This document shows positions 1-8,015 of a DNA stretch of 64,000 bases, in pieces. A program made the translations under genes and the position numbers. The stretch comes from Oscillospiraceae bacterium (GTDB lineage Bacteria; Bacillota; Clostridia; Oscillospirales; Acutalibacteraceae): the NCBI GenBank assembly GCA_031268095.1, contig JAIRXU010000046.1:1-64000 (forward strand), read 5' to 3'. The notes beneath the pieces are model-generated. The model saw nothing but the letters and a program-made list of their open reading frames with translations. It did no database searches and was not told the origin of the DNA. Within the stretch, counting starts at the first letter, position 1. Every line of letters begins with the position of its first letter.

Positions 1-2
1 AA

Positions 3-320
3 GTCAAGAAATATTTCCCCATGACGGAAGTGGACACGCTGCAATGGGGGAAGGACCATGGGTGGACGTGGAACAAAACCCCGTGGGCGGATGCATGGGA
101 AGAGGCGAAGCATTATGAATCGGCGAAATCGCCGCAAAGCGACAGCTTGATAGCGCGTTACCAAGACAATGCGCACTGGTGGTGGCTTCGGTCGCCGGGC
201 GACGGTCCTGACTTCGCCGCGTACGTCGACAATGATGGCACTGTCGACCTCAATGGCCACCTTGTCGACAATAGTTCGGGCGGCATCCGCCCCGCGTTGT
301 GGTTAAATCTCGAATCTTAA
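3..320 (+). CDS. DUF6273-like / C-type-lectin-like domain protein, C-terminal fragment (5' truncated by window edge)
   Basis: Frame stays open upstream of the listed ATG (VKKYFPM...) so the gene starts outside the window; C-terminus HWWWLRSPGDGPDFAAYVDNDGTVDLNGHLVDNSSGGIRPALWLNLES is typical of DUF6273-type domains. Confidence 0.75.
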   Translation, partial: VKKYFPMTEVDTLQWGKDHGWTWNKTPWADAWEEAKHYESAKSPQSDSLIARYQDNAHWWWLRSPGDGPDFAAYVDNDGTVDLNGHLVDNSSGGIRPALWLNLES

Positions 321-420
321 CTCTTTAAATCGCCAATCCGGTACTCAATCAAAACGTTGCGAAGCAACGCAATCAGCCCCGCCGCAGCGGGTTCGCCGCA
401 GGCGGGCGAACTCAAAAAAC

Positions 421-469
421 AAAAAACGCGTTCCCCGTCCGGCCGGACGAGGGGCGCGCCGCTTTTTTT
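421..469 (+). terminator. Rho-independent terminator
   Basis: CGCGTTCCCCGTCCGG/CCGGACGAGGGGCGCG hairpin (427-458, one mismatch, two GU) followed by T7 at 463-469. Confidence 0.8.
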
Positions 470-549
470 CCGGAACCCCCTTGTCTTTTCCGGCTGTTTG
501 GTGTAAACTATAAAGAATAAATAAATGCCGTTCGAAAGGGGGCCGTGTC

Positions 550-1836
550 TTGGCTTCAGAATACCCCAATAAGGTCGAGCAGCGCCGCGGGCACATCATC
601 AATTTCCTCTATTACGCGCTGATTCTCCTGGCTTTTTACCTGTTCATGCGTTATGTCTTTTGGCTGGCGTTCCCGTTCCTCTTCGCTTTTTTTGTGGCGC
701 TGATTCTCCAGAAACCCATGAACTATGCCCACCGCAAAATCCGACTGAAAAAGAGTTTTTCCGCCGTGGCGCTCGTGCTGCTGTTTTACATTGCCATCGC
801 GGCGGTGATTTCCCTGATCGGCATCCGTCTCGTCAACGGGGCGAAAGATTTCATCACCTACCTCTCGAGCCAGGTGGATGAGGTGCCGAGGCTGATCGAA
901 GGGCTCCAGCACCGCATCCAAAGCCTGGTTCACTGGTTGCCGGACGCCCTCGAGCTGCGCTTCAACAACTGGATGGACGGCCTCGTCAAGAGCCTGCTGG
1001 CCGGAAAAAACACCCAGGGCGAAACCGTCGGTCTCTGGGGCAGCCTGACGTCCCACATCAATTTCGAATGGTTCCGCAGCCCGGTCAATGGGGTGCTGGA
1101 CACCGCCAAGCGGCTCCCCGCCGTGCTGGTGGCTGCGGTGATCACGGTCGTCGCCAGTTTCTTCATGACCGGCAGCTACGACCGGATCGTCGGTTTTCTC
1201 AAGCGGCAGCTCTCCCCCCCCCGCCAGCGTGCGCTTTCCGCCGGGAAATGGATCCTGATCTCCTCGCTGGGCAAGTTGGTGCGTTCCTACGCGACCATCA
1301 TGGGCGTCACCTTCGCCGAGTTCGCGCTGGGGCTGGGACTGCTGCGGCTGATCGGGGTCTATCAAAGCAACTACTTCATTGCCATGGCGATGCTGATTGC
1401 GGCGCTGGATATCCTTCCCGTGCTCGGCTCGGGCATGATCGTCATTCCCTGGGCGCTGTATTCTCTGGTCATGGGGGAAGTCGGCCTGGGCGTCGGTCTG
1501 CTGGCGATCCTCGCGGTGGTGATCGTTGTGCGGCAGATCATCGAGCCCAAGCTGGTGGCCTCGAACCTCGGGCTGCTGCCCATCGTCACGCTGGCGGGGA
1601 TGTATATTGGCTTGCAACTGTTCGGCATGGTGGGGATGTTCGTCCTGCCGCTGCTGCTGATTCTCGTCAAACTCCTCAATGACGACGGCGTGATTCATCT
1701 TTGGACCCCCGGTGTCCGGCGCGGCGCGGAATCCGAACCGAAGAAGCCCGCCCCCAAGCCGCCGTTCCGTTTTCCCGGGAAAAAACCGCGTCGGCCCAAA
1801 GCGGACGCGGCGGGACCGGCGGCGAAGAAAGAGTGA
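550..1836 (+). CDS. AI-2E family / YtvI-like transporter membrane protein
   Basis: 428 aa, multiple TM segments, C-terminal IAALDILPVLGSGMIVIPWALYSLVMGEVGLGVGLLAILAVVIVVRQIIEPKLVASNLGLLPIVTLAGMYIGLQLFG typical of AI-2E/UPF0118. Confidence 0.88.
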   Translation: MASEYPNKVEQRRGHIINFLYYALILLAFYLFMRYVFWLAFPFLFAFFVALILQKPMNYAHRKIRLKKSFSAVALVLLFYIAIAAVISLIGIRLVNGAKDFITYLSSQVDEVPRLIEGLQHRIQSLVHWLPDALELRFNNWMDGLVKSLLAGKNTQGETVGLWGSLTSHINFEWFRSPVNGVLDTAKRLPAVLVAAVITVVASFFMTGSYDRIVGFLKRQLSPPRQRALSAGKWILISSLGKLVRSYATIMGVTFAEFALGLGLLRLIGVYQSNYFIAMAMLIAALDILPVLGSGMIVIPWALYSLVMGEVGLGVGLLAILAVVIVVRQIIEPKLVASNLGLLPIVTLAGMYIGLQLFGMVGMFVLPLLLILVKLLNDDGVIHLWTPGVRRGAESEPKKPAPKPPFRFPGKKPRRPKADAAGPAAKKE

Positions 1837-1973
1837 CAGCCATGGAGGAGCCAAAAAACGCGCGCGGAGGAACCTCCGCCGCCGCTGCGCCAGCTGGCCC
1901 CCGCGGCGGACGGGCAGCTCTGGCGCGGCCGCTGTTACGAAAATGATTGGCTAACGATAGAAAGGGTTCATCA

Positions 1974-2687
1974 ATGGAAATGGTCAAATCTTTGCTGCGG
2001 GAGGCTTGGGCGGACGAACAGTTCCGGCTGACGGTCAAAACGCTGCTGCGGCTGGGAATGGCGGCGCTTTGCGGCGGAATCATCGGCTATGAACGCGAGC
2101 ACTCCCACCGCCCCGCCGGCCTGCGGACCCACATCCTGGTGGCGGTGGGCTCCGCGCTGGTGATGTGCACCGCGTCGTTCATCTTCGCCGGCGAAAATAC
2201 GGACCCCACCCGCATGGGCGCGCAGGTCATCAGCGGCATCGGTTTTCTTGGCGCGGGGACCATCCTGCGGGAGGGCTTCAGCGTCAAGGGCCTCACCACG
2301 GCGGCCAGCCTCTGGGCGGTGTCGTGCATCGGTCTGGCGGTGGGAAGCGGATTCTGGGGCGGCGCCCTGGTCGCGACCGGCGTGATCTATCTCACCCTCA
2401 ACGCCCTGAAGAAAGTGGTTTTCAGCCGGACGACGGGCCGGACCCTGTTTGTGGGCGTGACGGAGGCCAATTATGCGGATAAAATTTCGACTATCCTGAA
2501 AAATTGCGGCGCGAAATTGCGGACAATGGAAATTCTCTTGCCGGAGGATAGCGAAGGCGAGAAATTCAGCCGGGAAACCAGCGTTGTCCTGAAACTCTTC
2601 GTCTTCATTCCTTCGGAACGGGAGTTGGCGCTGATCAAAGAAAATTTGATTGGTCTGCAGGGGGTGAATGACTTTTATGTCGAATAA
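1974..2687 (+). CDS. MgtC/SapB family protein
   Basis: RLGMAALCGGIIGYEREHSHRPAGLRTHILVAVGSALVMCTASFIF...RMGAQVISGIGFLGAGTILREGFSVKGLTTAASLWAVSCIGLAVG; classic MgtC motif set. Start moved to ATG 1974 after AGAAAGG. Confidence 0.93.
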   Translation: MEMVKSLLREAWADEQFRLTVKTLLRLGMAALCGGIIGYEREHSHRPAGLRTHILVAVGSALVMCTASFIFAGENTDPTRMGAQVISGIGFLGAGTILREGFSVKGLTTAASLWAVSCIGLAVGSGFWGGALVATGVIYLTLNALKKVVFSRTTGRTLFVGVTEANYADKISTILKNCGAKLRTMEILLPEDSEGEKFSRETSVVLKLFVFIPSERELALIKENLIGLQGVNDFYVE

Positions 2688-3300
2688 CGCCAGCTTTTTT
2701 GCGCTGCTCTCGCGCATGAAATACATTCCCCGCTGGTCGTTGATGCGCAACGCCTCGGCGGAAAATCTGAGCGAACATACCTTGGAGACCGCGGTTTTAG
2801 CCCATTGCCTCGTGATGCTCCACAACGAGCGTTTCGCGGGCGCCGCCGGCCCCCTCTCCGCCGAGCGCGCCGCCACCCTGGCCCTGTTTCATGACGTCCC
2901 CGAAGTGTTGACAGGGGACTTGCCTACGCCCGTAAAGTACCACAGCGGCGGCGTTCGGGAAGCTTACGCCAAAGTGGAGAAGAGCGCCTGCGACACCCTC
3001 CTATCCTTCCTCCCGCCGGATCTGCGTCCCCATTACGCCGTCCTGCTGCGCCCCGCGGAAGAAGAACAGGGCCTCTGGCGCTACGTCAAAGCGGCAGACA
3101 AACTCAGCGCCCTGATTAAGTGCATCGAGGAACAGAAGGCCGGGAGCCGGGAGTTCCTCCGCGCGGAGGAGGCGACGCTGGCTGCCCTGCGCGCCATGCG
3201 GCTGCCAGAAGTGGACTGTTTTCTGACGGAATTTTTATCCGCCTATGCCGAGCCCCTGGACGGGATGATGGAGCGGCGAAAAGATGGCGCGGCCCCTTGA
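2677..3300 (+). CDS. YfbR-like 5'-deoxynucleotidase (HD domain)
   Basis: ALLSRMKYIPRWSLMRNASAENLSEHTLETAVLAHCL...ALFHDVPEVLTGDLPTPVKY; YfbR HD pattern. Start M4 of the supplied ORF. Confidence 0.9.
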   Translation: MSNNASFFALLSRMKYIPRWSLMRNASAENLSEHTLETAVLAHCLVMLHNERFAGAAGPLSAERAATLALFHDVPEVLTGDLPTPVKYHSGGVREAYAKVEKSACDTLLSFLPPDLRPHYAVLLRPAEEEQGLWRYVKAADKLSALIKCIEEQKAGSREFLRAEEATLAALRAMRLPEVDCFLTEFLSAYAEPLDGMMERRKDGAAP

Positions 3301-3356
3301 AAGCCTCCTCAGCGTCCGCATACTCGTCTCTCTCATACTGATTCCTCTATCCCCCC

Positions 3357-3386
3357 TTGACAAACCACCTGTCCATAGAGTATCAT
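3357..3386 (+). promoter_or_regulatory. sigma-A-type promoter upstream of yebC
   Basis: TTGACA (3357-3362) - 18 bp - TATCAT (3381-3386). Confidence 0.6.
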
Positions 3387-3422
3387 ACTAGTTATTCTTA
3401 TTTAGAATGGAGCGTAAACCAT

Positions 3423-4157
3423 ATGTCCGGACACTCCAAATGGAGCACCATCAAGCGAAAGAAAGAGAAGACCGACAGCCAGCGCGCGAAAATCTTCACG
3501 AAGATCGGACGGGAGATTGCCGTCGCCGTGCGGGAAGGGGGGCCGGATCCGGCCTCGAACTCCAAACTCAGCGGTATCATCGCCAAGGCTAAGGCAAACA
3601 ACATTCCAAACGACAACATCGACCGCATCATCAAGAAGGCGGCGGGGGAGACCGGCGGCGCGCATTACGAGGAGATTGTCTATGAAGGCTACGGCCCCTC
3701 CGGCGTTGCCGTCATCGTGGAGACCCTCACTGACAACCGCAACCGCACTGCCGGCGAAATGCGGCATTATTTCGACAAATACGGCGGCAATCTCGGGCAG
3801 CAGAACTGCGTCTCCTTCCTCTTTACCCGCCAGGGCGTCCTGGCCATTGAGGCGGAAGACGTGGACGAGGACGCCCTGATGGAAGCCGCGCTGGAAGCTG
3901 GCGCCTCTGATTTTCTCAGCGAGGAAGACGTTTTCGTCGTGCGCACGGAACCCAACGATCTGGGCGTGGTGCGGGAGGCGCTGGAGGCTGCCGGATACCG
4001 CTTCCTATCCGCCGAAGTGGAGTACATCCCCTCCGCCACCACCCCCCTGGCCTCGGAGGACGATGTCAAGAACATGACCCGCATGCTGGAAATGTTCGAG
4101 GAAAACGACGACGTCCAGGCCGTTTGGCATAACTGGGAAGCCCCGGAGGAAGAGTAA
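3423..4157 (+). CDS. yebC: YebC/PmpR family DNA-binding regulatory protein
   Basis: MSGHSKWSTIKRKKEKTDSQRAKIFTKIGREIAVAVREGGPDPASNSKLSGIIAKAKANNIPNDNIDRIIKKAAGE; start at ATG 3423, not the upstream TTG, which overlaps the -35 box. Confidence 0.97.
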   Translation: MSGHSKWSTIKRKKEKTDSQRAKIFTKIGREIAVAVREGGPDPASNSKLSGIIAKAKANNIPNDNIDRIIKKAAGETGGAHYEEIVYEGYGPSGVAVIVETLTDNRNRTAGEMRHYFDKYGGNLGQQNCVSFLFTRQGVLAIEAEDVDEDALMEAALEAGASDFLSEEDVFVVRTEPNDLGVVREALEAAGYRFLSAEVEYIPSATTPLASEDDVKNMTRMLEMFEENDDVQAVWHNWEAPEEE

Positions 4158-4344
4158 TGCGAAGCCCCAGCCGGGCGCCATCTTTTCCGGCGGCGCGCAT
4201 GATTCGGCGAGGGCTGAAACAGGTCTTATGCGATGGATCCCGGAATTTGCCTTCCACAAGGGCAAGGGCTGTACAATTTTTGTCAATTGTCATAAATTGT
4301 TTGTCAAAACCCGATAAAATAGGAAAAATTCCCGTCGAAATCCC

Positions 4345-4373
4345 TTGACTTTCCTGATTTATTGCTGTATCAT
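4345..4373 (+). promoter_or_regulatory. sigma-A-type promoter upstream of InlB-like repeat gene
   Basis: TTGACT (4345-4350) - 17 bp - TATCAT (4368-4373). Confidence 0.6.
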
Positions 4374-4402
4374 GTTGAAGTATAAAATCAGGAAAAGGAA
4401 GG

Positions 4403-6436
4403 ATGTTTTCGATGGGGATTTTTAATAGCAGCAACAGCCGCGGGCAGGAACCAATGCACTACACCGTTTCATTCCGGTTTGTCGAGGACGGTTCTCCCGG
4501 CTCGACCTTCCACCGCATGCCCGCTACGGCGGGTTCTACCATCCGGGACTATCCGGCGGATTCCCATCCGGTGCGCGAAGGCTGGGACTTTGTGCGCCAC
4601 AGCCCGCCGGAACTGATGCGGGTGGAACAAAACGAAGTGGTGGACGTTCACTATGTCCGGTCGGTGCATACCGTGACGTTCACGGACGAAAACGGTCGGC
4701 ATCTCTCGCTGCCCGGTGCGGTGCAGCGGGTGAGGCACGGCGAGGACGCCGAACCCCCGGCCTATATCCCGCCTGCGGGTTTTATCCTGACCGGATGGGA
4801 TGGCGGCTGGCGCCGGGTGACCGAGGACCGGAGCATCCGGGCCAAAGCGGTCCCCCGCAGCTATTCTGTGATCTTTCTGGACCGGGAAGGCAAGTACATC
4901 GGCAAACCCCGGCAGGTGGAGAGCGGCGGGCAAGTGGACCCGCCCCGGGTTTGGGACGGCGCGGAAGAGACGGCTCCGGCGGAGGGCGAAACGGCCTACC
5001 GGTTGCCGGAGGGCTTCCGCTTCCTCGGGTGGAGCCGCACGACCCAGGCCGTGACGGAAGACGTGATCAGCGTGGCGCTGGTGGAGAAAATTCCGGCGGC
5101 GCCCGTCAGCCATACGATAACATTCCTCGACGAGAACGGCAGCGAGCTGGAGCGCCGGGAGGTCCTGCGGGGCGGCCCTGCGGCCCCGCCCGCCTACACG
5201 GTGGAATTCCAGGGCGTGACTTGGCCCGGCGCTGACGAACCGGTGACGGAGGACCGCACCATCCGCTGCATATTGGTGCCGAAATATTGCGAAGTGACCT
5301 TTTTCTCGCCCCTCGACGGCGGCGTCATTGAGGCGCAAAGAGTCGTCTGTGGGCAGGACGCGGTTCCTCCCGCGCCGGAGGCCGTTGCCGGACTTCTTCC
5401 CCCGGACCATGAGTTTCTGGGCTGGTACCGGAACCTTCAGTGTGTGACCGCCGATATGTGGGTTCCCGCCAATATCCGCAAGATTACCTATCATAACGTT
5501 ACATTCCTCGACGAGACCGGCGCTCCCCTGGGCGCGCCCCAGCGTGTCCGGGACCGGGAAGACGCCGTTCCGCCCGCCTATCTGCCCCTCCAGGGAGAGG
5601 GCTGGCGGCATACCGGCTGGAGCGACGCCCTCGCGTGTGTGACGGAGGACCGGACGATCCAGGCCGAGGTGGAGCGCAAAGCCTATTTCGTGACCTTCTT
5701 GGACGAGACCGGGGAAGAATTGGGCCGGACCCAAGTGTTTTTTGGCGATGATGCAGCGCCCCCCGCCGGGCTGCCCGCGCTCCCGGCCGGTTGCAAGGCC
5801 CGCCGCTGGACGGGCGACTTGGCCGACGTCCGGGAGGATCGCACCCTCACCGAAGAACTGGAATGGGAAACCTGCTATGTGGTGTTCTATGACAAAGACG
5901 GCTACGAGCTGGATGAATTGGTGGTGGAGTATGGTCGGCCGGCGGTGCCGCCTGCCTACGATCCGCCGGAAGGCTGGGAGTTCTGTCGCTGGCAGACCGC
6001 CGGGGAAGCGGAGAGCGGGGAGACGCTTCCCGGCGCGCTGGACCGGATCACCGCGGATACCAAAGTGTATGCCCAATGCGTTGCCCATGAATATGGCGTT
6101 ATTGTCCTCGACCTGCGCCCCACCACACGGCCGCCGAAGTCCTACCGCTTGGGCAAACGCCCCCACGGCGCGCGGCTGACGCTCTCGGATCTGCTGGACC
6201 TGCGAATGGATCCCCCCGCCCTCAAGCAAGATTTCACGATTCTCGTGACGCAGGACATTATCCTGGCGGTGATGGAGAACGGCATCAAAGTATTCGACCA
6301 TGAGATGGGCGAACTGGCGGCCTACCGGGTCGGCCCGGCCCAGACCGCCGTCGGCTACCTGGCGCCCATGCCTGTTCCGGTGGACGATGTGCCCTTGAAC
6401 GACGAAGACCCGGTGGACCTTCTGGCGAATGCGTAA
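4403..6436 (+). CDS. InlB B-repeat-like tandem repeat protein, no signal peptide
   Basis: About eight degenerate units of the form h-VTFLDE(N/T)G...(Q/R)V..G.DA.PPAY.P..G....GW......VTEDRTI; N-terminus MFSMGIFNSSNSRGQEPMHY lacks a secretion signal. Confidence 0.75.
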   Translation: MFSMGIFNSSNSRGQEPMHYTVSFRFVEDGSPGSTFHRMPATAGSTIRDYPADSHPVREGWDFVRHSPPELMRVEQNEVVDVHYVRSVHTVTFTDENGRHLSLPGAVQRVRHGEDAEPPAYIPPAGFILTGWDGGWRRVTEDRSIRAKAVPRSYSVIFLDREGKYIGKPRQVESGGQVDPPRVWDGAEETAPAEGETAYRLPEGFRFLGWSRTTQAVTEDVISVALVEKIPAAPVSHTITFLDENGSELERREVLRGGPAAPPAYTVEFQGVTWPGADEPVTEDRTIRCILVPKYCEVTFFSPLDGGVIEAQRVVCGQDAVPPAPEAVAGLLPPDHEFLGWYRNLQCVTADMWVPANIRKITYHNVTFLDETGAPLGAPQRVRDREDAVPPAYLPLQGEGWRHTGWSDALACVTEDRTIQAEVERKAYFVTFLDETGEELGRTQVFFGDDAAPPAGLPALPAGCKARRWTGDLADVREDRTLTEELEWETCYVVFYDKDGYELDELVVEYGRPAVPPAYDPPEGWEFCRWQTAGEAESGETLPGALDRITADTKVYAQCVAHEYGVIVLDLRPTTRPPKSYRLGKRPHGARLTLSDLLDLRMDPPALKQDFTILVTQDIILAVMENGIKVFDHEMGELAAYRVGPAQTAVGYLAPMPVPVDDVPLNDEDPVDLLANA

Positions 6437-6451
6437 TGCGTATTACGCATT
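6428..6451. other. Perfect inverted repeat overlapping stop codon
   Basis: AATGCGTAAT-GCGT-ATTACGCATT, 10-bp arms, TAA stop within the left arm. Confidence 0.7.
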
Positions 6452-6512
6452 GCGCAGCGCGCGGTGTTTTGGGTCGTTGCATTTGGGCCGTTAAAAATGG
6501 AGGAAGGTTCCC

Positions 6513-6884
6513 TTGCTGGAAAAGACGTTTCATGTGACGTTCTATGACGCCCAAGGGGGGTGTCTGCGCCGGTGCAAGGTGCGGCACGGCCGGGCCGCCA
6601 AAGCGCCGGAAGCCCCGTCCCCGCCGGAAGGCTGGCAGTTTGAGCGCTGGGAGCCCCAGGTGGCCTTTATCATGGCGGATGCCTGTGCCTATCCGGTATA
6701 CCGCCGCCAGGAGCATTTGGTGACATTTCTCAGCGAGACCGGCGCGGTGCTCAAGCAGGAACTGGTGCTCCACGGTCAGGACGCAAGCCCGCCCTACTAT
6801 TCCTCCGGCCGGGGCAGCGCCGCCTGGGATGACTCTACCGCCGATATCCGTGCCTCGCGCGTTTTCCGCGCGGTTTTCCCGTAA
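6513..6884 (+). CDS. InlB B-repeat-like protein (short paralog of upstream ORF)
   Basis: TTG start after GGAGG; HVTFYDAQGGCLRRCKVRHGRAAKAPEAPSPPEGWQFERWEPQ and HLVTFLSETGAVLKQELVLHGQDASPPYY repeat units. Confidence 0.65.
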   Translation: MLEKTFHVTFYDAQGGCLRRCKVRHGRAAKAPEAPSPPEGWQFERWEPQVAFIMADACAYPVYRRQEHLVTFLSETGAVLKQELVLHGQDASPPYYSSGRGSAAWDDSTADIRASRVFRAVFP

Positions 6885-6889
6885 CACCC

Positions 6890-6924
6890 AAAGCGCCCCC
6901 GAACGGTTGGTTCGGAGGCGCTTT
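6890..6924. terminator. Hairpin between convergent genes, possible terminator
   Basis: AAAGCGCC...GGCGCTTT outer stem with CCGAAC/GTTCGG inner stem; U-tract poor. Confidence 0.5.
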
Positions 6925-6960
6925 GTAGCATTCGACCAGAGTCCTTCGTCTTGTTTCGGC

Positions 6961-7944
6961 TTACTTCGCCGCCACATAACCCGCGTCCTCAACGCACCGC
7001 GCACCGGCGTCGGAGAGGATCCAGTTCAGCAGCTGACGGGCGGGGCTGTCCTTGGCCGCGTTGGCGCGAACGACGGCATAAAAGGGGTTGAGGAAGGGAT
7101 AGTCCCCGGCGGAGATGGTTTGATTTGACGGCGCAACGCCGTCAATCTTCAGCAGTTTCAGGTCCGGATTCTGATACATGTTTTGGGCGTAGTAATAGAC
7201 CGAGTAGCCGAGGGCGCTGCCGCCGCTCTGATACGAGGCGATGGCGTCCATCAGACCGCCCATTTCCGCGATGCGCAATTCCGTTGGCGCGTCCGTCATC
7301 GCGGTGTCTCCCATCACCAGCTTCTGCATCAGGATCTGGGAGCCGGAATCTCCCGGCCGCTGGTAGGCGACAATGGCTTCGTCCTTCCCGCCAAGCTGCT
7401 TCCAGTTGGTGATCTTTCCGGCGTAGATATCCCGGGCCTGCGCGGAAGTGATACCGTCAACGGGGTTTGATTTGCTGGTGAGGAAGACCAGTGCGTCCCG
7501 GCCGACGGCATGCTTCTCGAGCTCCAGAGGATTGCCAAGCCACTGGTCGTTCGGCGCACCTTCATATACCAAGATCAGATCCACGGCCTCCGAGGGATTG
7601 GCCAGCCGCGTGTAAGCCTCCGTGGTTTTCGAGAAGTTCGCCCGTTCGTAGGCCTGGGCCTCGCTGATGCCGCTCACCCGCTGGAGCATCAGAACCGCCA
7701 GGGGGATGGCGGCGGTGGAGCCGTCGATTTTTGGCAGGGTCTCCAGCCGGAAGATCGGCTTGTCGGGGGACTTGGTTGGGGGTTCGCTGGCCGCTGGCCC
7801 GGCGGAGGCGTCGGCGCCGCTGGGATTGGAGGAGGTCGCGCTGGCGGTGCCGTCCGTCGGCCCGTCAGCGGCGCATGCACTCAGGCCGGCCAGTAAAGTG
7901 GCCAGCAACGCCGCCAGGGCGAGAGATACGAGTTTGCGAAACAT
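6961..7944 (-). CDS. PstS-like phosphate ABC transporter substrate-binding lipoprotein
   Basis: MFRKLVSLALAALLATLLAGLSACAADG lipobox; DALVFLTSKSNPVDGITSAQARDIYAGKITNWKQLGGKDEAIVAYQRPGDSGSQILMQKLVMG; RBS AAAGGA 8 nt upstream of ATG 7944. Confidence 0.88.
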   Translation of the reverse strand: MFRKLVSLALAALLATLLAGLSACAADGPTDGTASATSSNPSGADASAGPAASEPPTKSPDKPIFRLETLPKIDGSTAAIPLAVLMLQRVSGISEAQAYERANFSKTTEAYTRLANPSEAVDLILVYEGAPNDQWLGNPLELEKHAVGRDALVFLTSKSNPVDGITSAQARDIYAGKITNWKQLGGKDEAIVAYQRPGDSGSQILMQKLVMGDTAMTDAPTELRIAEMGGLMDAIASYQSGGSALGYSVYYYAQNMYQNPDLKLLKIDGVAPSNQTISAGDYPFLNPFYAVVRANAAKDSPARQLLNWILSDAGARCVEDAGYVAAK

Positions 7945-8015
7945 AGAGATCATCCTTTCTTCTCCATTTAATGCAATATCAACAATATGTGTCTTGTGTG
8001 CGCCGGACAGGCCCC

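Noticed and set aside
556-1854. 432-aa minus-strand ORF antisense to the AI-2E transporter
   Set aside because: Low-complexity His/Gln/Arg/Asp-rich product; antisense shadow of a GC-rich gene, no family resemblance.
4469-6301. 610-aa minus-strand ORF antisense to the InlB-repeat gene
   Set aside because: Mirrors the repeat gene's codon bias; no domain, and the plus-strand frame has RBS, promoter and repeat structure.
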